64,000 bases of DNA from Paguma larvata (taxonomy: Eukaryota > Chordata > Mammalia > Carnivora > Viverridae). Every line of letters begins with the position of its first letter. Within the stretch, counting starts at the first letter, position 1. Both the position numbers and the translations under genes were made by a program. Of the stretch, positions 12,150 through 22,420 are shown one piece after another. The stretch spans positions 126,532,414 to 126,596,413 of the forward strand of contig CM057824.1 of the NCBI GenBank assembly GCA_030068075.1, written 5' to 3'. Below the pieces are notes generated by a model that was given only the letters and a program-made list of their open reading frames with translations, had not been told where the DNA came from and did not search any database.

Positions 12150-13250
12150 TAGGTTATTATTTTTCTGGATAGAATTTTTTTTTCAACTTGCAAAATTATC
12201 TAAGCATATTTTAATGAAAAACATTTTCTTCTGTTTTGATATATGGATTAGTTTTTAGTTTTCCCCAACCTTTCCATATAAAGTGTTGATTTTTGTACCA
12301 GACTATTTCAGCTATCAATTGCATATATTTTAATATTGTAAATCTAGTCTCCCATCATTTTTCTTTTGAGGCTATTCTGAAATATTCTTCACTAGTTAAT
12401 GTTCAAAGTAAAATTTGTCATAGAAATGCCATAGTTCAAGAAGGAGCTTATGATTTTTATTAATTTTTTATTAAACATTTATATTATTTAAGAAACAACC
12501 GATATTAAGGATGCCTGGGTGGCTCAGTCTTTTAAGCGTCTGGCTTTGCCTCAGGTCATAATCTCACAGTTCATGGATTCGAGACCCACATCAGGCTCTG
12601 TGCTGACAGCTTAGACCCTGGAGTCTGCTTCAGATTCTATGTCTCCCTCTCTCTCTGCCCCTCCCCCGCTCATGCTCTGTCTCTCAAAAAATACATATTA
12701 AAAACTAAAAAAAAAGAAATGATCAACATTATATATAACTGTGTCTTCCCATCCAGGAAATGTTGTATCTTTACATTTAGTCAAGTATAATTTTCTTCCA
12801 ATAAAAACATTTTAGTGTTTGCTGTATGTCATGTGTATTTCTCACTTAGAATTTTAAATTATGATTATAATTTTAGTTAATATTGTGATGAGATACATTT
12901 TCATATTTTTACTATCCTACTTGGTTATTTAGGAATGCTGTTGAGTATTTTATTTTCCTGTCTTATTCTTATACTTAATTACATGTTATAGTTTGATTTC
13001 TTGATGATGATATGTCTTCCTTTCTCGTAGGTATGTACATTTCCTTTCAGTCTAGTTGCTTTAGTATAGGCATTCTTTATCATGACAAGTAATCATAATT
13101 TTATTTCCATTTTCACTGCTTTTTATTTATAAATAAATGTTGAATGTGAGCAATGTGTTCTTAAGGGTGTCCATTGAAATTATATTTTTGCACATATTTC
13201 TTAAATTGTGATTGTGATATCCTTCTGCTGAAAAATTATGGACATTCTGA
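12150..13250 (-). mobile_element. Ancient L1 fragment, interrupted by a SINE
   Basis: The plus strand reads like the complement of diverged L1 ORF2, with phrases such as TGTCTTCCCATCCAGGAAATG near 12740, GCTGTTGAGTATTTTATTTTCCTG near 12940 and ATTGTAAATCTAGTCTCCCATC near 12340. The element is split by the SINE at 12,508. No open frame survives. The precise L1M subfamily and both ends are uncertain. Confidence 0.5.
12508..12713 (+). mobile_element. Felid CAN-SINE inside ancient L1
   Basis: Head AGGATGCCTGGGTGGCTCAG, CAGGTCATAATCTCACAG, then TATGTCTCCCTCTCTCTCTG and CTCTGTCTCTCAAAAAATA. A loose flanking match (AGAAACAACCGATATTA against AGAAATGATCAACATTA) may be the decayed target duplication. 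Its position inside the older L1 makes it the younger of the two. Confidence 0.92.
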
Positions 13251-13299
13251 ACTAAACTTTTTAGATCTTGATAAATTATTCTACCATTCTAAATCTCAT

Positions 13300-15440
13300 G
13301 CCAGTTTGTTTTTAAATCTGAAAAGAAGCTGAAGGAAAGATAGCCGGAATAATAGACTCTTTACTAAAATCTTTATGGTTTAGGCAATCTATGTATATCT
13401 AAGAGTTTGCCAAATTGCTTATGGGAAGCTCAGTCTCCTCTGGCAAGGCTTGCACACCTCTTGTACTTACCGAAGGGTGATTAGAAAGGGATGCCCAATG
13501 GTCCCTATGGACTGGTCAGTTTTCCCAGCAGTCTTATGTTTGAGGTAGTTGTCAGAGTATCGATAGGATTTGGAGGAGTGTTCTTGTAATTAGCAGGCAG
13601 ACTTTCACTTAGTCCACCTTTGACAGCATAATGTCTTATCCTGTTTCTTCTCTCTGGGCTGTTTCTTCTCTCTGGGCAGCAGCTTCTCTAGAAATCAACA
13701 CGTCAGCTATGGTGGAGATGATGTTGTTGCCCAGCTACAAAAGGGGCATCTCTGGTTCTAATACTTTTGTTTCAGTCTCTCTTCCTATCTTCCTGTTTTA
13801 TGGGTTACCCCCTCCTCCCTAGTCCCCTTTCTCTGGAGATAAGAGGTATATACATTCTGATCCTTTCTAGAATTTTAGGACATAATTTGGCTTACTTGTC
13901 CTGGCATCTCTCCAAGAAGTCACTTAGCTTTCTGTTACTATTACTCCATCCATATGCCTCCCAGTTTTTATTGACTTCACCAGAGTGCTTTTATTTCCTT
14001 GTCCATTTTCTTGGTCTTGTACGTTAATGCCTTTTTTTTTTTTTTAAACCATGTAAGTTTCATTTTAGTTAGGTTTGGGGAGAGAACAGAGAGAAATGTA
14101 TCTGCCATGTTATTTTTAGAAAGTCTCTGTCATGATACATTTTTATACTGTCTGCAGTAGACAGAGCTAATTAATACCCTGGCATCAGGGACGTTACCCA
14201 TTGTTAAAAAGACTTCAGATTTACCAGCTGTGTGGTTTTGAAGGCGTGGACTCTTTATGACCCAAGCTACTCATCATCATTGATGGGGAGATGGGTGAAG
14301 AATCTTCTGGTTCTTGGCTTCATTTTTCCATGTGGAGAGATGTCAGATGGAGTAACACACCCCATTCCTCACTCAACCTCTATGGAAAAAGAATGATAGC
14401 TGATTATGGATAGAAAGAAGAAACCTCATGTTCTAAACTCAACTCTTTTCTCTCTTGTTAGATTATCTCCCCCTTGGCCAGGCAGCATGGATAAACTTAT
14501 TAGTACAGGATTTGCCTATATAAAGGTTGCCAGAGACCTATGGTTGAAATGTGAGCAAACCGATTGGGCCCCCATCTAAGTCATATTCTCTATTCAGTCT
14601 CTAAGAAAACGGGCTGACATGTTGCTCTCCATGTGTCTATCCTTGTGGTTTATATTCTGTTTCTGAACTTGGGAAGGAAAGAAAGAGCTACTGTATATTA
14701 TATCTATTCTCATCTCCACACTTGAGACAAATAAATAAAACTAAACCCAACCAGTTTAATCTTATCTCCCGTCCTGCAATGTTTGCTTTGGCAATGATCA
14801 CGGAGTCTGAGCCTAAGCCATTAGTACACAGCACTCCTTTAACTATGGTGATGGTTAAGGGTTGGGCAGCACCTAAGTGTCTATAGAATGGAGCCATGAA
14901 TTTCATTTGATATTTTTAGTTGAGAGATATTGACTCTTTCTGGTTGGTTTTATAAAGAGGTGCCATACTGTTTTCATTACTCAAACTTGTCTGTGCACCC
15001 AAAGCACAGTAAGCCAATGTCTGAGACACTGGTTTTGAAGCAAAGAAATCTGTCTTATTAGAAGGACAGCCCAACAAGAAGTCAGAGGATCATTCCCAAA
15101 TATAGGATGAGCTAATATACATGAAAAGAGGGTAAGAGGTTTCTTGAAATCTTTAAGGGTTGGAGGGAGTGGTGTTTGAAAAATATGGAAGTAAACATTC
15201 TTTAAGACAATGAGGCACTATTTGGTACCTGGTACAATTAGATATGTCAAGACAAATGTTACCTTCCTGTCCTCATTAGGTTTCTACAATCAGTGGGTAA
15301 ACAGGGGGTTCGAGTAGAAAGGCAAAATTAATGATCAGTTGTGCATGAGGTTAAAAGGTGCGTGAAACATAATTAAGTAGGGAACAAAACAACATGTGAA
15401 GTTAAGTTAATAATGCAACTAATACAACTATAGTTCTGCT
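13300..15440. other. Moderately GC-rich stretch, possibly old LTR-retroelement internal DNA
   Basis: No gene is recognised. The composition is less AT-rich than the surroundings. A possible ERVL-type LTR end follows at about 15.45-15.73 kb and a clearer ERVL LTR at 16.5 kb, so part of this interval may be decayed endogenous-retroviral interior. I saw no polymerase or integrase motif to support that. Confidence 0.25.
13641..13676. repeat. Perfect 18-bp tandem duplication
   Basis: CTGTTTCTTCTCTCTGGG occurs twice head to tail without a mismatch, at 13641-13658 and 13659-13676. Confidence 0.9.
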
Positions 15441-15449
15441 TATACTTTC

Positions 15450-15730
15450 AAAACAGATCTAGGAGCCAATGGTCTGGCCTCAATATTGGGAACAATGGCA
15501 TCTATTTCACACCCACGACAAAGCCAGCAAGCACATGAAGAAGGAATTCAGATTAGAGAATGGAGAACTAGATGGAATTCCCAGATAGTTTTCCTCCTGA
15601 GGTTTAAAATACTTCTTGACTTTTCACTTATGTGGACTAATAAATCTCTTTTCATATTTAAGCCCATTTGAGATGGTTTCTCATCGTTGAAAGTAGTATC
15701 ACACAGTTGAATTTGCTTTTCTAGGATTTC
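15450..15730 (+). mobile_element. Possible ERVL-type LTR 3' end
   Basis: TGTGGACTAATAAATCTCTTTTCATATTTAAGCCCATTTGAGATGG resembles the polyadenylation region of old ERVL/MaLR LTRs (an AATAAA signal, then a TTAAGCCAGTTTGAG-like word). The 5' boundary is not visible. Confidence 0.35.
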
Positions 15731-16489
15731 TGTAGAATTCTCACATTTATGACAATGTGGGCTCTCCGTGATTCCCAGGAAATTAATGTAATATGTACTC
15801 CCCTTGAACAGAAGCTTTACTCTTGAGTTCTGGTCGATTCTCAGATTCACAAGTCAAAATACGTTTCAACCAGTACTAAGTTTACTTAGCCTCAAGATGG
15901 GATATGTCACAGGTTCACATTGCATGAATGGCAACAACAAATCAGAGGTCTTGAATTTCCTAAGTATGTCTTCTGATATCCTTTATTATTGAGATGAATG
16001 TGGTCACAAGAGACAAGATAAGGCAAGTTTCAAACACCTCAGTTCAGAGAAGCCATAAACTCTGTGGATCCTTTTAGCTTTCATACCTTGAAGTGGTATA
16101 TGGTTGGCTCCCATTCTCCCAGTGTAGCAGAATCTCAATAATGTTAGTTGTTACTCAATAAACAAACTCAACAATGATAGTGCAAGTGTATGGTTTGGGA
16201 AATAGTAACCTCAGAGGAATTGTGATTAATCTTGGGTCTGGTATGCTCCTATGATTCCTTGAATTAATGTATAAGGAGATTTTTAGAAAGATTGAATCCT
16301 CAACTGTGCCTGAGGCTAGAAGATAAATCATAGACCTGTTCTCAACTCTCTCCATCAAGTAAGTATCTGATGAATATTAACGATAATAACAAAAATAATA
16401 TTTGCTTGGTACCAAGTAAAGAGCTTTACACATCATTGTATAATAAAGAATTTGACTAACTTTTTTGTCTTCAGTTCTTAGGAGGTAGC
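15731..16489. other. Unclassified DNA between LTR remnants
   Basis: No gene or clear repeat is recognised. A faint MIR-like phrase (ACCAAGTAAAGAGCTTTACACATCATTG) lies near 16,410. The 100-codon minus-strand frame at 15548-15850 has no recognisable domain. Confidence 0.3.
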
Positions 16490-17190
16490 CTCTAAAGCCA
16501 TGAAGCGTGGAATTTCCTGAGTGACAGGAATGTCTTTGTTATCCATGGTGGGTTCTAATAGTTTAGGCTAGTGAGATGACTTGTGGAGGGCGCCTAGATG
16601 GTTTGTGCTCATAAGATGACTCAAGACAGTGGTGGCCACTCCAGAAAGATGGACCATGTGATTAGAGTGTTGGGGCTTTGAACCACATCATACCAGCCTG
16701 ACCTCCATGGAGGGAAGGGAGAGCTGAAGAATGAGTCTAATTACATAGCCAAGAATCAATCACCATGCCTACATAATGTAACCCCAATGAAAACTGGACA
16801 CTGAAGCTCATATGAGCATCTCTGGTTAATGATACCCTATGCATATTGTCGCTCATCAATGTGTAGGGAGCATGATGCATCCTGATTCCGTGCGGAGAGG
16901 ACACAGAAAACTTCATGTTTTGTGTGTGCAGATAGAATATTTCTAGGCTTCCCCTATGTGTCTCTTCTTTATTCTGGCCCTTGCTTGTATCCTTTTTGCT
17001 ATAGTAAAACTGTAAAAATAAGCATAGTACTTTCCTAAAACCCTCAGTGTTTGGCCTGTTGGTCAGAAGTACAAGTGGCCTGGGAACCCTCAAGCTTACA
17101 CTTGGTGTATGAAGTGAGGGTAGTCATGTCGAAGATTGTGTCCTTGACTAGTGAAGTTGGCCTAACGCCAGGTAGTTAGCATCAGGTTAT
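16490..17190 (+). mobile_element. ERVL-class LTR remnant (MLT2-like)
   Basis: The order of words fits an MLT2-type LTR on the plus strand: GAGGGAAGGGAGAGCTGAAG near 16,710, CCAAGAATCAATCACCATGCCTACATAATG near 16,750, CCCCTATGTGTCTCTTCTTTATTCTGGC near 16,950, TTGGTCAGAAGTACAAGTGGCCTGG near 17,060, and AGTGAGGGTAGTCATGTCG near 17,115. No internal ERVL sequence adjoins it, so it appears to be a solo or truncated LTR. The 118-codon frame on the opposite strand is incidental. Confidence 0.7.
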
Positions 17191-17269
17191 TGTACATATA
17201 TCTATTCAACTTCTTTTTTTAATTTGTGTATCATCTTACTAAAATATATAATATTAAACAATGAAAAAA

Positions 17270-17640
17270 CTTTGTAACATAAAAAGATAAGATCACCTAC
17301 TCAACCAAAAACATTTGAACAGAAGATATATAAACATCAAGTAAGAACATAAAAATATGCTCCAAATTGTTAATCGTTATTGAATTGCAGATTAAAATCT
17401 CAATGACATAGCACTGCACAACCATTAGAATAACTAATATTAAAAAGTAGATACCTATGTTAGAGTTTATAAATTCCATTTGTAGTTATTTAACAAATAA
17501 AACATATGTCCAATAAAGACTTGTATGTTCATAATAAGTTTATTCATAGCAGCCAAAAACTGAAAACAACTCAACATTCATAGATGAATGGATAAACAAA
17601 TGGGATATATTCAATTGCTTCATATTCGCACAGGGTAAAG
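17270..17640 (+). mobile_element. Ancient L1 3' fragment
   Basis: The plus strand carries the end of L1 ORF2 and the start of the 3' UTR in old form: GCTCCAAATTGTTAATCGTTATTG near 17,360, then TTTATTCATAGCAGCCAAAAACTGAAAACAACTCAAC near 17,540 and ATAGATGAATGGATAAACAAATGG near 17,580. It is diverged, with no open frame. Confidence 0.6.
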
Positions 17641-17924
17641 ATTTTATCATTCTCTTTTTATATAGGTTAATGAGGATTCTGGGGTAAATAACATGTTGAT
17701 GATTGTCAAATATTCAATCTCTTCTCTCTTTCATAGTTTATGTAATCAATTCCTTTTCATAGTCTCTGAGGATGTTTGCGGCAAAATGCTTATCTGAATT
17801 TTTCTTCTCATGTGTCTTTTAGAAATATAAGCTATATTGCATAGTAAAATTTCACTTCCTTGTTAATTTGAAGTCTATTTCTTCTAAGTCTTAAACTGTT
17901 TGGAAGATTCCAAGGGAGTACAAT

Positions 17925-18110
17925 GGAATAAATTTGAAGGCTGCCAGACCTAGCTCCAAAACTTAATGATTGTGCTAAGCCAATTTAAAAATCTTTGGAG
18001 CTCCAATTCCTCATTTCTGAAAATAGAGGTAATGATACATATATCAGAACAGTGTTATGAGGAGGTCTGAGATAACACGTGTAATACATATAGAAAACAC
18101 ATTAGGTTCC
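17925..18110 (+). mobile_element. MIR SINE remnant
   Basis: A MIR-like order of words: a CAGACCTAGCTCCAAAACTTA head portion, CTCCAATTCCTCATTTCTGAAAATAGAGGTAATGATA in the core, then TTATGAGGAGGTCTGAGATAACACGTGTAATAC near the 3' end. MIR is shared by all mammals and predates the carnivore SINEs. Confidence 0.6.
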
Positions 18111-18304
18111 TTTGTTTCTTCAGATTTAAATAACTTTAGGGCAAGGCAAGCAATCTACATATTTTTATTAGTATAATCCTTTTAGGGATGGTAAAATTAT
18201 AGAGAGAAATCCACTTTCTTTCCATTTGTCCCCAGGGGCTAATTTTTCAGTGGTTGATAAAGTGTCAGAACAGTGTACATGAGTCAGTGTGCATGTGAGT
18301 GCGT

Positions 18305-18310
<6 letters not shown>

Positions 18311-18376
<66 letters not shown>
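18311..18376. repeat. Compound microsatellite (GT)19-(GA)14
   Basis: An uninterrupted (GT)19 at 18311-18348 is followed directly by an uninterrupted (GA)14 at 18349-18376, with imperfect GT-rich DNA on the left. On the minus strand it yields a meaningless HTHT/SLSL frame. Confidence 0.97.
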
Positions 18377-18726
18377 CTCTTATTTTAAAATAATTTCTTA
18401 ACAGAAAAAGCTTTTGCAAATACCATCCCAAAGTTTTATTAATGCAAACTTGTTTATTTGCAAAAGCCTTAAGTGCTTGGTATTCATGGATTCACAGGTA
18501 TTTAATTATGGGAAGTGTAATTGACTAAGGGCCCTAGTCCTGCAAAATCCATTGTATATTTGTGATGAGGCCACACTTGCTATGAGCTGCTCCCAGCCAG
18601 TGACTGAGTAGAGTAGGAATACTGAGTCTACTTTCTGGGAGACAGGAGAATTCTCTAATGACTGTTTGGTGGAGCTTAAGGAAAACGTTCTTTGGAATTA
18701 ATTGGTCTGGACTTCAGTGTTTTGTT

Positions 18727-18926
18727 TTTTTTTTTTAATATTTATTTATTTTAGAGAGAGTGGGAGGGGCGGGGGTAGGGAAGAGAGAGGGAGGCAGAGG
18801 ATCCCAGGTGGGTTCCACTGACAGTCCGACAGTGGTGATTGGGTTGTGGGGTTCCAACTCACAAATTGGGAGATCACGACCTGAACCCAAGTCAGAAGCT
18901 CAACCAACCGAGCCACCCAGGTGCCC
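18727..18926 (-). mobile_element. CAN-SINE, minus strand, with long target duplication
   Basis: Begins with T-rich DNA and TTTATTTATTTTAGAGAGAG and ends in ACCGAGCCACCCAGGTGCCCC. Target copies lie at 18707-18726 and 18927-18946, CTGGACTTCAGTGTTTTG against CTGGATTTCAGTGTTTTG, 19 of 20 identical overall. The middle differs from the youngest felid type (GATCCCAGGTGGG), suggesting an older subfamily. Confidence 0.92.
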
Positions 18927-18946
18927 CTGGATTTCAGTGTTTTGTT

Positions 18947-20110
18947 GTTATTGTTTGTTTGTTTATGCTTGTAATTTGTATATTTTTGTTTTGGTTGGGG
19001 GAAGGAGACAGAAAATAGTTCCTGTCATTCCCTGTTCTAGGTTGTTGACACAAGCAAATATTTTACATACTGTCCCTTTTATATAGATCTATTGCCTTGT
19101 GAGCAATATTAGTTATTACTTTGGTTAAAGCGACTCTAGTTTCTCAGCAATGATGTCAGATTCATGAATATTTCTGAAACTTAAATATTGCTCCCTCAGT
19201 GTCTTATAGTTGTTTTCCCATATGATGGGTTTGGGAAGATTGAAATAATCTGCCTAGTTCTAGGTAGCCCAGCCACAACTGGAACACAACCTTTTGTGGC
19301 AGCCCTGTGTTTATCCGTGTCATCTTTAACAGAAAGTACACAGCCTTTTGATATTTGTTCTTCTCAGAACCAAATAGTGTTACTTTCCTCTGTGGAACTT
19401 TAGATAGCTAACACACTTATCTACTCCCCCTTCCCTCAACATCTCAAACTTTGATATGCTCTGAGATTTGGGCTCCAGTGTGTTTAACTAAAATTATCGT
19501 TTTCACATTGAATGTTATAATACATGGCATATCATCTCAATGTTGGCATTTACAGTATAACCACCTTAACATGTGTATTACTTTTAGAAAAATGAATTTA
19601 GTGCTTGGTTGCCACTATAAATATTTATTTTAATCATCATATAGTGAGGTAGAAGTAAGACATATGATATAGGAAGTAAGTTGTATGTTTTGTGAAGTCT
19701 GTGTCATGAGTAGGTGATAAAAGGAGCGAAGCTATGGGGCAGGCATGGTGCCACAGGGAGGTGATCACTTCCACTCTCCTGTAAGTCATAGAGTTCTCGA
19801 ACCAGGTCATCTCAAGAATCCTCTGAGCCTGGAGAATCATACCATCCTTTCCATTAAAAAGAGGTTGTCCTCAAAACAAAACCCTATGGACATCCCAGGA
19901 AACTGTTTCCTGCTACAAAGCATCTGTAGGACAACCACCAGTGTCTTTAGATTCTGAAGATCAAATTCCCTGGAATTGATCAACCGAAGCTGCACCCTGT
20001 AAGTACAATTGCAACAAGCTCATGTTTTCTCTCACCACCACCCCCCTCCACTGGCCTCACCTCTACCATTTGCTACTCCTGAACTGTTAAGTTTTTCTCA
20101 ATTTATGTAT
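18947..20110. other. Unclassified DNA
   Basis: No gene is recognised. GTTT-rich DNA directly follows the SINE. Open frames at 19188-19403, 19451-19633 and 19745-19957 have no recognised features. A CACCACCACCCCCCTCC run occurs near 20,035. Confidence 0.3.
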
Positions 20111-20114
20111 CAGA

Positions 20115-20635
20115 TAATATATAGAACTTCCTTGACTTACAATGGATTTGTAAACCCATCATAAGTTGAAAATATTGTTAGGTCAAAAACGCATTTAATA
20201 CACCTAGCCTGCCAATCACAGCTTAGCCTAGCATACCTTAAACATGCTCGGAACACTTACATAATTGGCCATTATTGGGCTTATAATTGGGCAAAATCAT
20301 CTAACACAAAGCCCATTTTATAATAAAATGTTGACTATTTCATGGAGTTTACTGAATACTGGACTGTAAGTGAAAAACAGAATGTTTGTATGAATGCAGA
20401 ATGGTTGTGAGTGGATCCGTTGTTTACCCTTGTGATTGCGTGGCTGCCTAGAAGCTGTGGCTCCTTGCCATCGCCCAGCATCATGCTAACATCACACATA
20501 TTGCTAGCCCAGGAAAAGATCCAAAGTCAAAATTTGAAGTCTGTTTCTCCTGAACGTGTATAGCTTTCACACCGTTGTAAAGTTGAGAAATCATCCATCA
20601 AACTGTTGGAAGTTGGTGACCATCTACAATTTAAA
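20115..20635 (+). mobile_element. DNA transposon remnant (Tigger/MER-type, non-autonomous)
   Basis: The sequence follows a common mammalian DNA-transposon fossil: TTGACTTACAATGGATTTGTAAACCCATCATAAGTTG at the left end, CTTAAACATGCTCGGAACACTTACAT near 20,240, AAAATCATCTAACACAAAGCCCATTTTATAATAAA near 20,300, GTTGTTTACCCTTGTGATTGCGTGGCTG near 20,420, and TAAAGTTGAGAAATCATCCATCA near the right end. The two ends are roughly inverted copies (GACTTACAATGG and CATC-rich complement), as expected for terminal inverted repeats. Superfamily assignment is from memory. Confidence 0.65.
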
Positions 20636-20849
20636 CTAAAGATCTGCTTTAATTCACTTAGACTCTTGCCTTAAAATTCAAAGTAACAATTCTCTAGAAA
20701 ATTATTACAGGTAGTTTTTTCTGTCAATTAAAATTGTTCTATATTGGGATTTACTTTTAGATTTCTTCAGCTAGGTCTGTTTTTTCATGGAAAGGAAACA
20801 ATGAAGATATATAGTTTCTGATTTCCTGCATTTTCAATCTTTTGTTGCT

Positions 20850-21410
20850 TTGTGTGTTTATTTCCAATGATACCTAGTATTTTTGTATGAATTTATTTAT
20901 CCATTCTGTTGTTGATGGACATTTCGGTTGTTTCAAGTTTGACACCAGTAAGAATAAAGCTATGCACATGTTTGAGATGTCTTGTTGCACATATGAGTGC
21001 TTTTCTAGAGATAAAATCACTGGGTCGTAGGTTATATGAATATACAGCTTTGACAGAGAATGTCAAACAGCTTTCTGAAGTATTTGTGCCACTTTATATC
21101 TCCGTCAACAGTAAGTGAGAGTTCCACTTTCTCTGCATTCTCACTCATGATCTTTTTCAAAACAGCCATTCTTTTCATGTTTAGTAATAATTTATTATAG
21201 TTTTATTTTTCCCCGATACATACTTCAATATATGAAATATATTTAATATATTCTTTTCTGCAGTGCCTATTCAAGCCTTTTGCCCCTTTTAATTGGGATG
21301 TTTTGTCTTTTTCTTATTGATTTGAATGAGTTCTTCATCCTTTAAATTCTTCTTAGCTGTCCTTTTTTCTCAGATACTTTATGACCTTTTCCCTCATATC
21401 TTATATATAT
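20850..21410 (-). mobile_element. Ancient L1 3' region, minus strand
   Basis: The plus strand shows the complement of an L1M ORF2 end and 3' UTR: TTGTTGATGGACATTTCGGTTGTTTC near 20,910, AAATCACTGGGTCGTAGG near 21,013, ATCTCCGTCAACAGTAAGTGAGAGTTCCACTTTCTCTGCATTCTC near 21,100, and CAAGCCTTTTGCCCCTTTTAATTGGG near 21,275. The reading frame is lost. Confidence 0.7.
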
Positions 21411-21542
21411 AGGACCCTTAATATTTAACTGTATTGAAATACCAAAGCACTATGTAAAATTTCGTTACCGTTTTGGGATACATCTTCACATGTAAGATCT
21501 TCATCTTTATAGCTGTAAACAGTATGCCTCCCACTATAACTA

Positions 21543-21911
21543 TGCTATGGACTGAATGTGTGTGTATCCTCCCTATCATATCCATGTGTTGAACCTGACA
21601 CCCCAGTGTGATGGTGTTTAGAAGTGAGGTCTTTGGGAAGTGATTAGGTCACAAGGGCAAAACCTCATCAATGGGATTAATGCCCTGCAAAAGAGGACTA
21701 AGAGAGATCCTTTCTCCTTCTGCCATGTGAAGTTACAGCTAGAAAGTGTCATCAATCAACCATAAAGCAGGCCCTCCTCACCAGATGCCGAATCTACTGA
21801 CACCTTGATCTTGGACTCCCCAGACTCCAGAACTGGGAGAAATAAATTTCTGTTGTTTATAAGCCACCTGGCTGAGCTATCCTGTTACAGCAGCTGAAGC
21901 AGACTAAGACT
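21543..21911 (+). mobile_element. Solo LTR, MaLR (MLT1/MST-like)
   Basis: A near-complete LTR: it begins TGCTATGGACTGAATGTG, contains TTTGGGAAGTGATTAGGTCACAAGGGCAAAACCTCATCAATGGGATTAATGCCC, a TCTCCTTCTGCCATGTGAAG stretch, and the polyadenylation region CTGGGAGAAATAAATTTCTGTTG with AATAAA near 21,841. It closes in GCAGACTAAGACTA. No retroviral interior adjoins it. I could not find a clean 5-bp target duplication. Confidence 0.75.
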
Positions 21912-22274
21912 AGCCATGTAACTAAAAGTGTAACTAATTTGTCCTAATTCTACCTCAGAGTTCAAAAGCATGTGTACTGCCCCCCACTTCTGTTTTTCTT
22001 TTTCAGTTAATAGTAGCATGGTCAGAATAACACCTTATCTGTTGTGTCCTTGGGAGTCCCTTAAAGATTATATGTGCAGGATAATTGAGTACAGTCATAT
22101 TTATGTGTGTGTTTTACATTTTTCTGCAGGGACTGCAAGGAAGGGTGGCTTTAGATACTTGTGTGTAGTGCCGATGTCCGGAGTTAAGTGACTTCCCCTG
22201 TCTCACACAATAGCCAAGGCAGCCATGGCATTTATCTTGAGCAGGACAGCAGGGAAGAGCCTAGTAGCTGGGGG

Positions 22275-22420
22275 GCTCTTTTTTTTAATTGAAGTATAGT
22301 TGACACACAATGTTAGATTAGTTTCAGGTGTTTAAGTCTGTAATGCTGTGCTCACCACAAGAGTAGCTACCATCTGTCACCATACAACACTATTACAATA
22401 CCATTGTGCCAAGTTTGTGG
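22275..22420 (-). mobile_element. 5'-truncated L1 3' UTR fragment
   Basis: The plus strand reads TTTTTTTTAATTGAAGTATAGTTGACACACAATGTTAGATTAGTTTCAGGTG and later CACCACAAGAGTAGCTACCATCTGTCACCATACAACACTATTACAATA. These match the complement of a laurasiatherian L1 3' UTR, with the poly(A) tail represented by the T-run at the left. Confidence 0.7.

Noticed and set aside
16585..16620. GGGCGCCTAGATGG as a further SINE head
   Set aside because: The following sequence does not continue as a CAN-SINE and fits the ERVL LTR instead.
18168..18431. 87-codon frame with HTHTHT and SLSLSL
   Set aside because: It is a translation of the GT/GA microsatellite.
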